The translations under genes and the position numbers were made by a program. Under the pieces are notes generated by a model. The model was not told the DNA's origin. It did no database searches and saw nothing but the letters and a program-made list of their open reading frames with translations. Of a stretch of 44,905 nucleotides of DNA, positions 32,622-42,700 are shown one piece after another (positions within the stretch are counted from its first letter, which is position 1; each line of letters starts with the position of its first letter). Source of the DNA: Secundilactobacillus hailunensis (GTDB lineage: Bacteria; Bacillota; Bacilli; Lactobacillales; Lactobacillaceae); the NCBI RefSeq assembly GCF_005405185.1, contig NZ_BJDO01000019.1, positions 1-44,905 on the forward strand, given 5' to 3'.

Positions 32622-33569
32622 ATGAAAGCAGCAATTGTAACAGATTTTAAACAAGCACCCGTATTTCAAAAAGTTGCCTTACCAGAACCAAACAACGATG
32701 AAGTGAAGTTGCGGGTATTAGCCGCTAGCGTTAATCAACGGGTGTTGATGCAAGCAAACGGCAGTCACTATACCAGTGATCAACAATTGCCATTGATTCC
32801 AGGCGTGGATGGTGCTGGTGAAACCGCAGATGGGCAAAAAGTTTACTTCGTAGCCACTCACCCAGGATTCGGGACATTGGCGGAAGAAACACTGGTTGAT
32901 CACCGGGCTATCTTACCTTTAGCTGACGATGTTGATCCAGCCGTAGTTGCCGCCACGGTTAATCCAGCCTTGTCGTCTTATATGGCGATCAAAGGTCGAC
33001 TTGGTGTCGATGCTATTCAAGGTAAAAAGGTTATGATTCTTGGGGCAACGGGTAACGCAGGTAAGTTGGCAGTCACAATCAGTCGTCACTTTGGTGCTCA
33101 GACAATTATTGCGATTGGCCGAAATGAACAAGCATTGGCAGAGACGATAACCCTTGGTGCGGATCAGACCATTAATCTACAAGCCAGTGATTTGAAAGCG
33201 CAGTTGGCTGATATTAGTGATGTTGATGTTGTCCTCGACTATCTGTGGGGTGATGTGACTAAGCAAGTTATGATGGGTATTATCACGCAGCGTACAGACC
33301 ACGCACAAGCATTAAAATGGGTCGAAATTGGTTCGTTAGCTGGTGGTGATTTTGCGTTGCCGAGTGCCGCGCTTCGTAGCACCAATTTAACGTTACTCGG
33401 TAGTGGTCAAGGCTCACTTTCGATGCTAACCATGTTAAAAGAAATGCCAGGATTATTGAAATTGATCAGTAATAAAATATTGCAGGTACCAGTGACCAGG
33501 TTGACGCTCAGCACGGTACATGAAAATTGGCCATCAAAGACCACCAACCGGATTGTATTTATCCCATAA
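32622..33569 (+). CDS. Quinone oxidoreductase-like protein (zinc-less MDR family)
   Basis: The 315-residue protein has a GroES-like domain (RVLAASVNQRVLMQANG, IPGVDGAGE) and a Rossmann domain with ILGATGNAGKLAVTISRHFGA near residue 137. Zinc ligands are missing. Predicted to reduce quinones or electrophiles with NADPH. The start is ATG 32622 with SD AAGAGG; a longer frame starts within the operator region. Control by the divergent MarR is inferred from the operators. Confidence 0.85.
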   Translation: MKAAIVTDFKQAPVFQKVALPEPNNDEVKLRVLAASVNQRVLMQANGSHYTSDQQLPLIPGVDGAGETADGQKVYFVATHPGFGTLAEETLVDHRAILPLADDVDPAVVAATVNPALSSYMAIKGRLGVDAIQGKKVMILGATGNAGKLAVTISRHFGAQTIIAIGRNEQALAETITLGADQTINLQASDLKAQLADISDVDVVLDYLWGDVTKQVMMGIITQRTDHAQALKWVEIGSLAGGDFALPSAALRSTNLTLLGSGQGSLSMLTMLKEMPGLLKLISNKILQVPVTRLTLSTVHENWPSKTTNRIVFIP

Positions 33570-33604
33570 TCCGGTAAAATAAAGCCAATAGCGGGGTGAT
33601 CATA

Positions 33605-33985
33605 ATGAAGCAGCAAAGTTCAGTGCAACTGGTGGGCTGGATCGTGTGGTGGCTTGAAAACGTCCTAATTATTGGCGGCATGATCGTCATGGGGATTACC
33701 AGATTATTTACGGTTAACCTGACCGGCACTATGATCGGTGGCGGTATGATGATGGGGCCGAACCATTGGATGGTTGGGCTTGGCATGCTAGCTGGAATTG
33801 CGGTTTTAATTTGGAAAATTATTCTGCAAGTTGTCGCTTACTATGGCATTCAGCGGCTAAATGACGTTGAAAATCTCACCTGGCCGATTGTTTTGATCGT
33901 TCTAGGATTTTTGGGTGCCAGTGCGTATCTCATCCCTGGTATCTGGGGAATCATTGTTTACTATCAGCAAAATAATCACCGTTAA
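33605..33985 (+). CDS. Small membrane protein of unknown function
   Basis: The 126-residue protein has three or four hydrophobic helices (about 10-30, 50-75, 90-115) and Gly/Met-rich text GGGMMMGPNHWM in a loop. I do not recognise a family. The ATG 33605 has SD GCGGGG; a GTG at 33596 overlaps the SD and is less likely. It lies 36 bases after the quinone oxidoreductase gene and may be co-transcribed. A terminator follows. Confidence 0.7.
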   Translation: MKQQSSVQLVGWIVWWLENVLIIGGMIVMGITRLFTVNLTGTMIGGGMMMGPNHWMVGLGMLAGIAVLIWKIILQVVAYYGIQRLNDVENLTWPIVLIVLGFLGASAYLIPGIWGIIVYYQQNNHR

Positions 33986-33995
33986 ACCGGTTCTT

Positions 33996-34024
33996 AATGG
34001 CTGCCTATTAAGGTGGTCATTTTT
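33996..34024 (+). terminator. Terminator after the small membrane protein gene
   Basis: AATGGCTGCC (33996-34005) pairs with GGTGGTCATT (34012-34021) with wobble pairs, followed by T-run. Confidence 0.75.
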
Positions 34025-34054
34025 AATATCGCAACTTTCAATTAAAAATGGTAG

Positions 34055-34060
34055 TATAAT
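34055..34060 (+). promoter_or_regulatory. -10 element of the L-HicDH gene
   Basis: TATAAT lies 44 bases before the start codon. The -35 position (34032-34037) is weak. Confidence 0.5.
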
Positions 34061-34103
34061 AACAATACCATTAACAAATAATTAGAAAATAGAGGTGCTT
34101 AAC

Positions 34104-35027
34104 ATGACTCGAAAAATTGGTATTATCGGGATGGGAAATGTCGGTGCAGCTGCTGCGCACTATATTGTAGCCAACGGTTTCGCGGATGACTTAGTTTTAA
34201 TTGATCTACGTGAGGATAAAGTGAAAGCCGATGCCTTGGATTTTGAAGATGCAATGCCTAATTTGCCAGTACATACGAATATTGTTGTGAACGATTATTC
34301 AGCATTAGCGGATGCTGATGTGATTATCTCTGCTGTTGGTAACATTAAGTTGCAGGATAATCCGAATGACGATCGTTTTGCTGAATTACCATTTACCAGC
34401 GAGGCCGCTAAGAAGGTCGGTGCTCAGATCAAAGCATCCGGCTTCCATGGCAAGCTGGTTGTGATCACTAACCCAGTGGATGTGATCACCTCTATTTATC
34501 AAGAAGTCACTGGTCTGCCTAAGAATCATGTCATTGGAACTGGGACGTTGCTGGATTCCGCTCGAATGAAACGCGCCGTGGCTGCCGAATTGAACATTGA
34601 TTCACGGTCGGTAGTTGGCTACAATCTAGGTGAACACGGTAACTCACAGTTTACGGCTTGGTCCACGGTTCGCGTGTTGGGCAAGCCAATTACTGAAGTC
34701 GCCAAGGAGAAGCACCTTGACCTCGATGAATTAGACCACCAAGCAAAAGTCGGTGGCTACACTGTGTTCCATGCTAAAAAATACACCAATTACGGGGTTT
34801 CAACTGCGGCGGTTCACTTAGCTAACACGATTTTAAGTGGTGCCGAGACAGAATTACCAGTTTCCAATTATCGTGAAGAATACGGGACTTACCTCTCCTA
34901 TCCAGCCATTGTTGGTCGCGATGGGGTACAGGAACAATTACAGTTGAACTTAACTGAAGATGAACTTAAAAAGCTACAAATCTCAGCAGACTATATCAAG
35001 ACGAAATTTGCTGAAAGCACTAAGTAA
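34104..35027 (+). CDS. L-2-hydroxyisocaproate dehydrogenase
   Basis: The 307-residue member of the LDH/MDH family has the NAD motif [14 protein letters not shown] near residue 6. The long substrate loop [15 protein letters not shown] and [14 protein letters not shown] (catalytic H178) closely resemble the Weissella confusa L-HicDH as I recall it, not L-lactate dehydrogenase. It reduces branched-chain and other bulky 2-oxo acids (from Leu, Met, Phe) to L-hydroxy acids. SD AGAGGTG precedes ATG 34104; an in-frame GTG three codons upstream overlaps the SD. It is monocistronic. Confidence 0.88.
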   Translation: MTRKIGIIGMGNVGAAAAHYIVANGFADDLVLIDLREDKVKADALDFEDAMPNLPVHTNIVVNDYSALADADVIISAVGNIKLQDNPNDDRFAELPFTSEAAKKVGAQIKASGFHGKLVVITNPVDVITSIYQEVTGLPKNHVIGTGTLLDSARMKRAVAAELNIDSRSVVGYNLGEHGNSQFTAWSTVRVLGKPITEVAKEKHLDLDELDHQAKVGGYTVFHAKKYTNYGVSTAAVHLANTILSGAETELPVSNYREEYGTYLSYPAIVGRDGVQEQLQLNLTEDELKKLQISADYIKTKFAESTK

Positions 35028-35037
35028 GAGATAATTT

Positions 35038-35079
35038 AAAAACGACGGTCGGTTCGCTTGAGAATCGACCGTCGTTTTT
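35038..35079 (+). terminator. Terminator of the L-HicDH gene
   Basis: AAAACGACGGTCG (35039-35051) pairs with CGACCGTCGTTTT with T-run; about 17 bp in total with one mismatch. Confidence 0.92.
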
Positions 35080-35171
35080 AGTTCGTGCTAATAATAGCAG
35101 TAGAGATATAATAAGAAACCTGATATACTAAAACACTTGTGACCAAAAACGACGTGAAGGGGTATATTCGT

Positions 35172-36362
35172 ATGTCAGCAAAAGTGAAACGCGCCATCTT
35201 GATTTTAATTCTGAGTGAATTCTTGGTTTGTCTGGGTATCGGGCTGGTAATTCCAGTGATGCCCTTTTTAAAGACGCAACTGCACCTGTCGGCCTTTGAT
35301 ATGGGTGTCATGACGGCCTTATTTGCCTTTGCGCAATTCGTTGCCTCACCCATTATTGGCCGGATTTCTGATCAAGTAGGGCGTAAACCGATCATTGCGA
35401 TTGGGCTGGCGCTCTACGCCGTTTCCGAAATTTTATTTGCGTTGACTAATTACCTGTCGATGTTTGATGTTTCCCGCGTGATCGGCGGTATTTCGGCTGC
35501 CATGGTCACGCCAACTGGGATGGCGCTGGCGGCCGACATTACGACTAAAAGGCAACGAGCCAAAGTTATTGGTTGGCTGTCGGCGGCCTTTAGCGGTGGT
35601 CTCATATTAGGCCCCGGGATTGGCGGTCTGCTAGCCGGTATCAGTTATAAAACCCCGTTTTGGTTTGCGGGTGGCTTGGGCATTATCAGTACGATTGCTT
35701 TACTGATTTTATTGCCTAAAGACGCGGAAATTGAAGAACCCAATCACGATGTGGCCCAGCTGCAAAAAGACATAAGTAAGATGAAGGGTGACTGGCATGA
35801 TTTGCTGATTAAACCGGTGATCTTATTATTCGTCTTGATTTTAGTTTCCTCATTTGGTCTGCAGGGATTCGAGAGTATTTACAGTTTGTTTGTGAACGAA
35901 GTATTCCACTTCAGTATCGCCAACATTGCGCTGGTACTGACGTTAAACGGGGTGATCTCGCTGTTCTTTCAAGTGCTGTTATTTGATCGACTGGTGGTGG
36001 CCTTTCAAGAAACTAAACTGATTCGCCTCTGCTTCTTGATTGCCTTTGCCGGTACCGTCTGGATTATTTTGGCACACACTAAAATTGAAGTGATCATTGC
36101 CACACTACTTGTCTTCACGGCCTTTGACCTGTTGCGCCCAGCAATTACCACCTTACTGACGAAGCTAAGCGCTAAGAACCAAGGCCTGATTAACGGGCTG
36201 AACATGTCGCTGACCAGTGTGGGTAACGTGATTGGACCCTTGATGTCCGGCGCTCTGTTAGATATGAACACCCATTATCCATACGTGGTCGTGGCAGGGT
36301 TCTTAGCCGTCTCGTATTTACTGGCGTTTGCTGTTAAAATTAAACCAAAACACATTGCGTAA
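35172..36362 (+). CDS. MFS transporter, DHA1 (NorA/TetA-like) family
   Basis: The 396-residue protein has about 12 hydrophobic helices. Motif A is intact (GRISDQVGRKPII near residue 70) and motif C-like text LILGPGIGG lies near 145. VIPVMPFLKTQL in helix 1 is usual in this exporter group. Predicted drug/H+ antiport; substrate unknown. The start is ATG 35172 with SD GAAGGGG; an earlier in-frame ATG at 35139 lacks an SD. The gene is followed 12 bases later by a short decayed frame. Confidence 0.86.
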   Translation: MSAKVKRAILILILSEFLVCLGIGLVIPVMPFLKTQLHLSAFDMGVMTALFAFAQFVASPIIGRISDQVGRKPIIAIGLALYAVSEILFALTNYLSMFDVSRVIGGISAAMVTPTGMALAADITTKRQRAKVIGWLSAAFSGGLILGPGIGGLLAGISYKTPFWFAGGLGIISTIALLILLPKDAEIEEPNHDVAQLQKDISKMKGDWHDLLIKPVILLFVLILVSSFGLQGFESIYSLFVNEVFHFSIANIALVLTLNGVISLFFQVLLFDRLVVAFQETKLIRLCFLIAFAGTVWIILAHTKIEVIIATLLVFTAFDLLRPAITTLLTKLSAKNQGLINGLNMSLTSVGNVIGPLMSGALLDMNTHYPYVVVAGFLAVSYLLAFAVKIKPKHIA

Positions 36363-36374
36363 TGGAGGGTTATC

Positions 36375-36576
36375 GTGAACAAGACAGAGTTAACGAGTCA
36401 ATTTGTAGATCAGCATTTTAGAGTAGGGCTTGACGCAGATTACAGCTAATTTTGAAGTTGGCGTTGTCACTAAGTAGTCGTTTGAAGAATTTAAATTACA
36501 GAGGGCTTATTCTGCACTGCTGAAGTATAATTGTCCTATAACAAAAAAATTATGTAAGGTTAAAAATAAAATTTAA
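36375..36576 (+). pseudogene. Decayed small gene (frameshift and in-frame stop)
   Basis: GTG 36375 with SD GGAGGG opens MNKTELTSQFVDQHFRVGLD and reaches a stop at 36447-36449. The +1 frame from 36442 continues plausibly (ANFEVGVVTK), hits TAG at 36475-36477, then reads SFEEFKLQRAYSALLKYN to a stop at 36576. The clean amphipathic text across two lesions suggests a broken gene. The family is unknown. It could also be a short real 24-residue peptide. Confidence 0.35.
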
Positions 36577-36751
36577 AAAATCGGCTTTACGGTTGGTTTT
36601 TTAAACAATTGTATGTATACTATAGACGCAATATGATAATTTACCATGATGTTTAGTTGATATTTAGTTAATGTGGTTAACTTTTATTTTAGATATTTTA
36701 TCGAAGGGAGAATGTCTGAGGTAAATTTAAATTTTACGGGGGGTAATATAA
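36577..36751 (+). promoter_or_regulatory. Promoter and long AT-rich 5' UTR of the adhesin gene
   Basis: -35 TTGTAT (36609-36614) and -10 TATGAT (36632-36637) have 17-base spacing. The following 110 bases up to the start are AT-rich with no clear hairpin. SD GGGGGG lies at 36739-36744. Confidence 0.6.
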
Positions 36752-39700
36752 TTGACAAAGCGTGTTATGCAAAAGCAACACGAACGGGTACTGAGAGATA
36801 GTGGCCAGGTCAAAGAACACTTTAAAATGTATAAGGTGGGGAGAAGATGGCTATTTGCCGGGCTTTTCACGGTTTCGTTAGGTGCAGGTATCGCGTTTGG
36901 CGGACAGCAAAATGCTTACGCGGATGCTCCAACTGAAACGAACCCAGCAACTGATGAGGTGTCTTCACAACAGAATAATTTACAGGGTAAAAGCGTTGGT
37001 CTTGGAACTCAAACGCAATCGACAGGTACTACTAACAATATGAAAGCGGATACTTCACAAACAACTGCTCAAACGGCGGTAAAGCCTGTAAGTGAAGATG
37101 CAACTAATGCAGCTCCTGAAAGCTCCGCGCAGGCAGTTCCTGAAGCTGCAGTGAAAACTGTGCCAACGGCAGTTGCTGTACCTACTGGTAAGGGAACACA
37201 AACTAACACAAACAATGTTCAGACAACTAATCTGGGCGATGTGACTGATGAAAATACGATTGACCAAGCTAAGACTGCCGCAGCAGCCGCGTATGCTAAA
37301 ACTGGGACACCACAGGCCATTACGGCAGTTTCTGCTGATACATCTACGACTCAAGTTCCAGCACCAGCAGATCCAACCCAGGCTGTGACAGCTACAGTCG
37401 AAGATGCCACGAAGATCTATGACAGTACAAGTGCTACGCCAGCAACGCTTAATGTTAAATTATCTGATAATTTAACCGCTCCTACTGGCTGGTTTGTTAC
37501 CGGCAATAAGGATGAATATCAAGTCGCCACAGCTTCCGGTGATATTGATTTATCTAAAATCGATCAAAGCGTTGGTTCTTACGATATTTCGCTAAGTACT
37601 AATGGCTTGGCACGGCTTAATGCTGTTCAAGCTAACCAGAAACAGAACCTGGTTGTAAGCAGTGCTGACGTGACTGGTGGTAAATTAACGATTACTAAAG
37701 CACCGGTTGTAACGGGTTCAGTAGCAATTGAAAATACTTCTAAACTTTACGATAATGATGCAACGACGGATCCAACTAGTTTTAAGGTTAAAGTTAATCC
37801 GGGGTTAAAAGCCCCAACTGACTGGACGGTTAATGCTGATGGCACATACACTGTCACCATCGCTTCTGGTGATATTCAAGCCAACGTTGATAGCCAGGAA
37901 GCGGGAACGTATACGGTTAATCTTACAGCAGCAGGACTACAAAAATTAAACACAAGCAACATTAACTATAATATTGTTGCTAGCAATGTTACTGCTGGTA
38001 ACTTTCAAATTCAAAATAATACTAAATTAGGTATTGGTACTGTTCGAATGAGGACTACTGATACTAGTCTACCAGCCACTGTTACCGTGAGCATTTCTCG
38101 TCATGAAACGATTCCGTCTGATTGGGCGGTTAATTATAACAATACGAGTACAGAAAATATTGTTTACAATGTACCAATTAGCTATTTTGATACTACTGCC
38201 GTTCACAAAAGCACGGTTAATACCTACCCACTTAATTTAACCACAACGGCTCTAGATAATTTAAATGCAGCGAACCCTAACACACCAATTAAATTAATCA
38301 ATATTCAACCCGGAAGGCTTATTATTGCTGATGGATCAGTAGACACGCCTGTTCGAAATCTGTCTAATTTTGGTGGTGGCGGTGGTAATTTAAATGGTGA
38401 AATTCTTAATGATGGTGACGGAGCCACGTTACAATTGGGTATTTTTGGGACTTCTAAGGATAAAGTTACTAACTTTACGAACGTTATCGTCATTCCAGTT
38501 GGTTTAGCAGTGGCAAATGTAACCACTGATCCCACTAATCCAACTAAAATCACCAGTTACACTAAATCCGATGACCCAGTAGATGTAATTAAAAGTAGTA
38601 TTACACAAACACTTGCGACTACGAAAACCTCATATACCGATTTGACTGTTGGCCAACTGCCTGATTATAAGGGACGCCAAGCGTTTTACTTTAAACTTGG
38701 GACTGTTGACGAAACTGGAGATACGGCTAAGGTTCCGATTAACGTAGTCGTTGATCCAGATATTAATAATGTAACAACGGGTAATTTTGGTGACCGGACA
38801 GTAGAAAATGATGCTGCTATTTTATATGCTACTGACGATAATGCTTATACGGATGGTGCATACACCATTGATACCGGCGGGGAATATCCCAATGTGCCAG
38901 TCGTTGCAAACGGTCTTGGGTTAACTAATACTGAAACGATTAGTACTACTTATGATAATCCTATGTGGGCTGGTTCTTACACCATCAAGCATATTCCAGT
39001 TCAAGATACTTACAATTTAACAGATGCTGCTGGCAATAAAATTGCTAATGACGTTACAACTTCTGGTATGGTTGGGGATGCCTATGATCCACTGTCAGTA
39101 GTTCCTGAAAAAGTAACTGCTGCCGATGGTACTCAGTACATTCTTGATCAAACTAGTACGCCAGTTGAACAAACTTTTAAGAAGAATGCTACAGTTCCGA
39201 TTAAGCCTGATACTACGTTGGCAACTGGTACCACTTATACCGCAACGTATAAAAAGGTTATCGATACCGCTAATGCTGCTAATCAAGCCAAGGTAAATAA
39301 TAGTCAAATGACATGGAAGTCAACTATGCCATCAACGATGACAGTTACGTTGCCAAGTAATTTGAAAGCTCCCAACGGTTGGACAAAGACCACTGGCAGC
39401 ACCTACACGGTTAATACTGCAGATGGTGATTTAGACTTATCTGCTGTTCAATCCCCAGTAGGTTCTTATGATGTAGCACTTTCGAAACAAGGTTTAACTA
39501 ACTTGGCAGCGGCTAACCCAGACTATCTATTTGATAACTTAATTAACGGAGTTGGGAAATTAACCGTTAATTCGCTTAAAATTCCAGTCACAGTCCAAGA
39601 TACAGCTGGGACTTCGTTAAAGACTGTCCCAGACATTCAACTTGGTGCCAATACCAGTGTCCCTGGTGCTGGTGCTGATGCTGGTGTAAATGGGTATCCA

Positions 39701-42700
39701 ACTTCACAATTGAAGTCAGTTACCTTCAATTATGCACAAAATGCAAATAATACTACAGGCGTTAAATCAGCCACGTTAGTTGCTAATAAGACCGATGGAA
39801 CGATTACTGTCACTACCACGTATTATGGGAACAAACCACAGTCCGTAGCTACTATGACCAAGGAAGAACTTGGTGGAACAGCTCCTGGATCTGGCTTAGC
39901 TCTCCAATTAGATGACGGGACCATGGGTTCTGGATTAGGCTTTAATGTCACACCGCAAATCTCCACAACTCAGGCCAATGGTATGGCTGCTTTAACTGGG
40001 ATTAACGTTGTTTACAATCAAAAGGCGGCAGCTACTGTTACCTATGTTGATGATGATAACAATGGCAACGTTGTCCCTAATACGGGAACTACTTTAAACG
40101 GTTTTGTTGATGATATGCTTCCTTATACGGTTACCATCCCAGCAAATTATGTTGCCGCAAATACTGTCACGACCCCCGCGAATGTTACTCTGACAACTGA
40201 TGATACTGATAATCTTGTTGTTCATTTAAAGCACGTCATTACCTATGGTACTGCTCAAAGCACGCGGACCATTAACTACGTGATGCAAGGTGGCGACAGT
40301 AGTAAAGCCCCGACTAGTGTTGTTCAGAAGATCGATTGGAAGACGATTACGGATCACGTTACCAACACGTCTTATGCAACGCCGCAAACAATTTATGAGG
40401 GTGTAACAGCGCCAACTATTGCGGGATATACACCTGATAAATCAAGCATTGCTCGCGACAATCCGGGTGTCATTAATCCTAGTGCAATCCAAAATACTAC
40501 CGAGAATGTCAAGTACACACCAAATCAATCGACTACAACGATTACGTTTACCGGCCTTCCTGATGGGAAGAAACCAGCTGACAAGACGATCACAACTACA
40601 ACGGATGAGCCATATACCTTTACTGATATTCCAACAGTAGCTGGCTATACGCCGAATACGACTGAAATAACTGGCATTGGCACACCAACTGGTGATACGA
40701 AGACAGTTACTTACACCGCTGATAATAATGCAGCAACTGTAACTTACGTTGACGATTTAACTAACAAAGTTATCGATACCGATTCAATTAACGGTAAAAC
40801 GGATGAAACTGGTACTTATAACGTCAGCGTACCGGCAGATTATGTATTAGCTAAAAATCAGTCTAATGCCGTTAGTTACACGATCACACCGGACGATTCT
40901 GATAATTTCACCGTTCATTTAACTCACGCAGTTGTTCATGGCACAAAGCAAACTCAGCGAGTCATTAACTATGTCATTGATAATCCTGGTGCTGATTCAG
41001 TGCCACGGACATCAGGAACGGTTACCCAAACGATTAAGTGGAATACGTCAACTGATAAGGTTACAAATGACACTGTTGCAACAGCTACAGGTTCCTATCA
41101 AGCAGTAACGATTCCAATAATTCAAGGCTACACCGCTACGATTAATGATCAGAATGCAACTCAGATACCAAATCTATATCCAGGGGCTATGAATGCTAGT
41201 GATTTGACGGATACGTCAGTTACTGTTAATTACAAACCAAATACAGTAACGACTAATGTCACAGTACCAAGTAATAAGGGCAATCAAACCGTTACGGGTG
41301 TGTCTGGAACCGTTGATAATCATGTTCAGGTCTCAGTACCTGATCTACCAGGTTACACTAAAGATAAAACTACGGTACCAGCTACTGTTAATCCAGACGG
41401 TACGATTACCGTGGATAATCCAAACATGACTGGCTTGGTAACTTATACACCAAATCCACAAGGTATCAATGTTAAATTCGTTGATCAAGATAACAATCTG
41501 TTAAACAATACAACATTGACTGGTGTTTCCGATGGCAACGTCGATTACACGCCAGCATTTGCAGAGCAGCAAACGTTACTAAACCAAGGTTATACTTTGA
41601 AAAATGGGAATAATAACGGTTTAGCCGGTGCAACCAAAACTTATGATCATGATGACAACGTTACCCCAACCTACGTTGTTGTTTTGACCAAAATCAACAA
41701 CGTTAAAGTGACAGTCAACTTAGTACCAAGCGATGGCAACGGCAATCCGATTACGGGAATCACACCAACGACGGTTCATAACTATCCTGGCACTAGTGTC
41801 CCGGCACCAAGTGTTCCGGGTTATACCGCAAACACGCCAAACGTGACGATTCCAGGTAACCGTGATGGAAATGTTAACGTGATTTATACACCAGACCCAC
41901 AAAGTATCAATGTTAAATTTGTAGATCAAGATAATAATCCATTAGGTAATACAACATTGACTGGTGTTTCCGATGGCAACGTCGATTACACACCAGCATT
42001 CGCAGAGCAGCAAACGTTACTCGACAAAGGCTACACTTTGAAGAAGGGCAACAATAACGGTTTAGCTAGTGCAACGAAGACTTACGACCGTAATGATAAC
42101 GTGACACCAACCTATGTTGTTGTTCTGTCGAAGATCAATAATGTTAAGGTCACTGCAAGCATTGTTCCAAGTGATGGCAATGGTAATCCAATTCCAAATA
42201 CTACGCCAACCACGGTTCATGACTATCCAGATACTAGTGTTACCGTTCCAGATGTACCGGGGTACAGTACAACGACACCAAATGTGACGATTCCAGCTGG
42301 TCGGGATAACATCGTCAAAGTGATTTACACACCGAAGACTCAAAAGATCAACGTGCACTTCGTGGATGATCAAGGCACTAGCTTGGGGACCACTATTTTA
42401 AGTGGCCCTTCAGACAGCGACATTGATTATACGCCAGCGTTCCAGGCTCAACAGGATTGGATTAACCAAGGCTATACATTGAAGAAGGGTAACAATAACG
42501 GTCTCGACAGTGCAACCAAGGCTTACGATCATGATGATAATGCTACCCCAACGTACGAAGTGGTCTTAACCAAGATTAGCAATGTCAAGGTGACATCTGA
42601 CTTAACACCAGTATTGTCTAATGGTGACCCAGTTCCGGGCGGTCAAATAGCAACCGTGAATAACTATCCTGGTACAGTTATTAATAATCCAGGTATTTCA

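Noticed and set aside
34104-35027. L-lactate dehydrogenase
   Set aside because: The substrate loop [15 protein letters not shown] matches L-HicDH rather than LDH.
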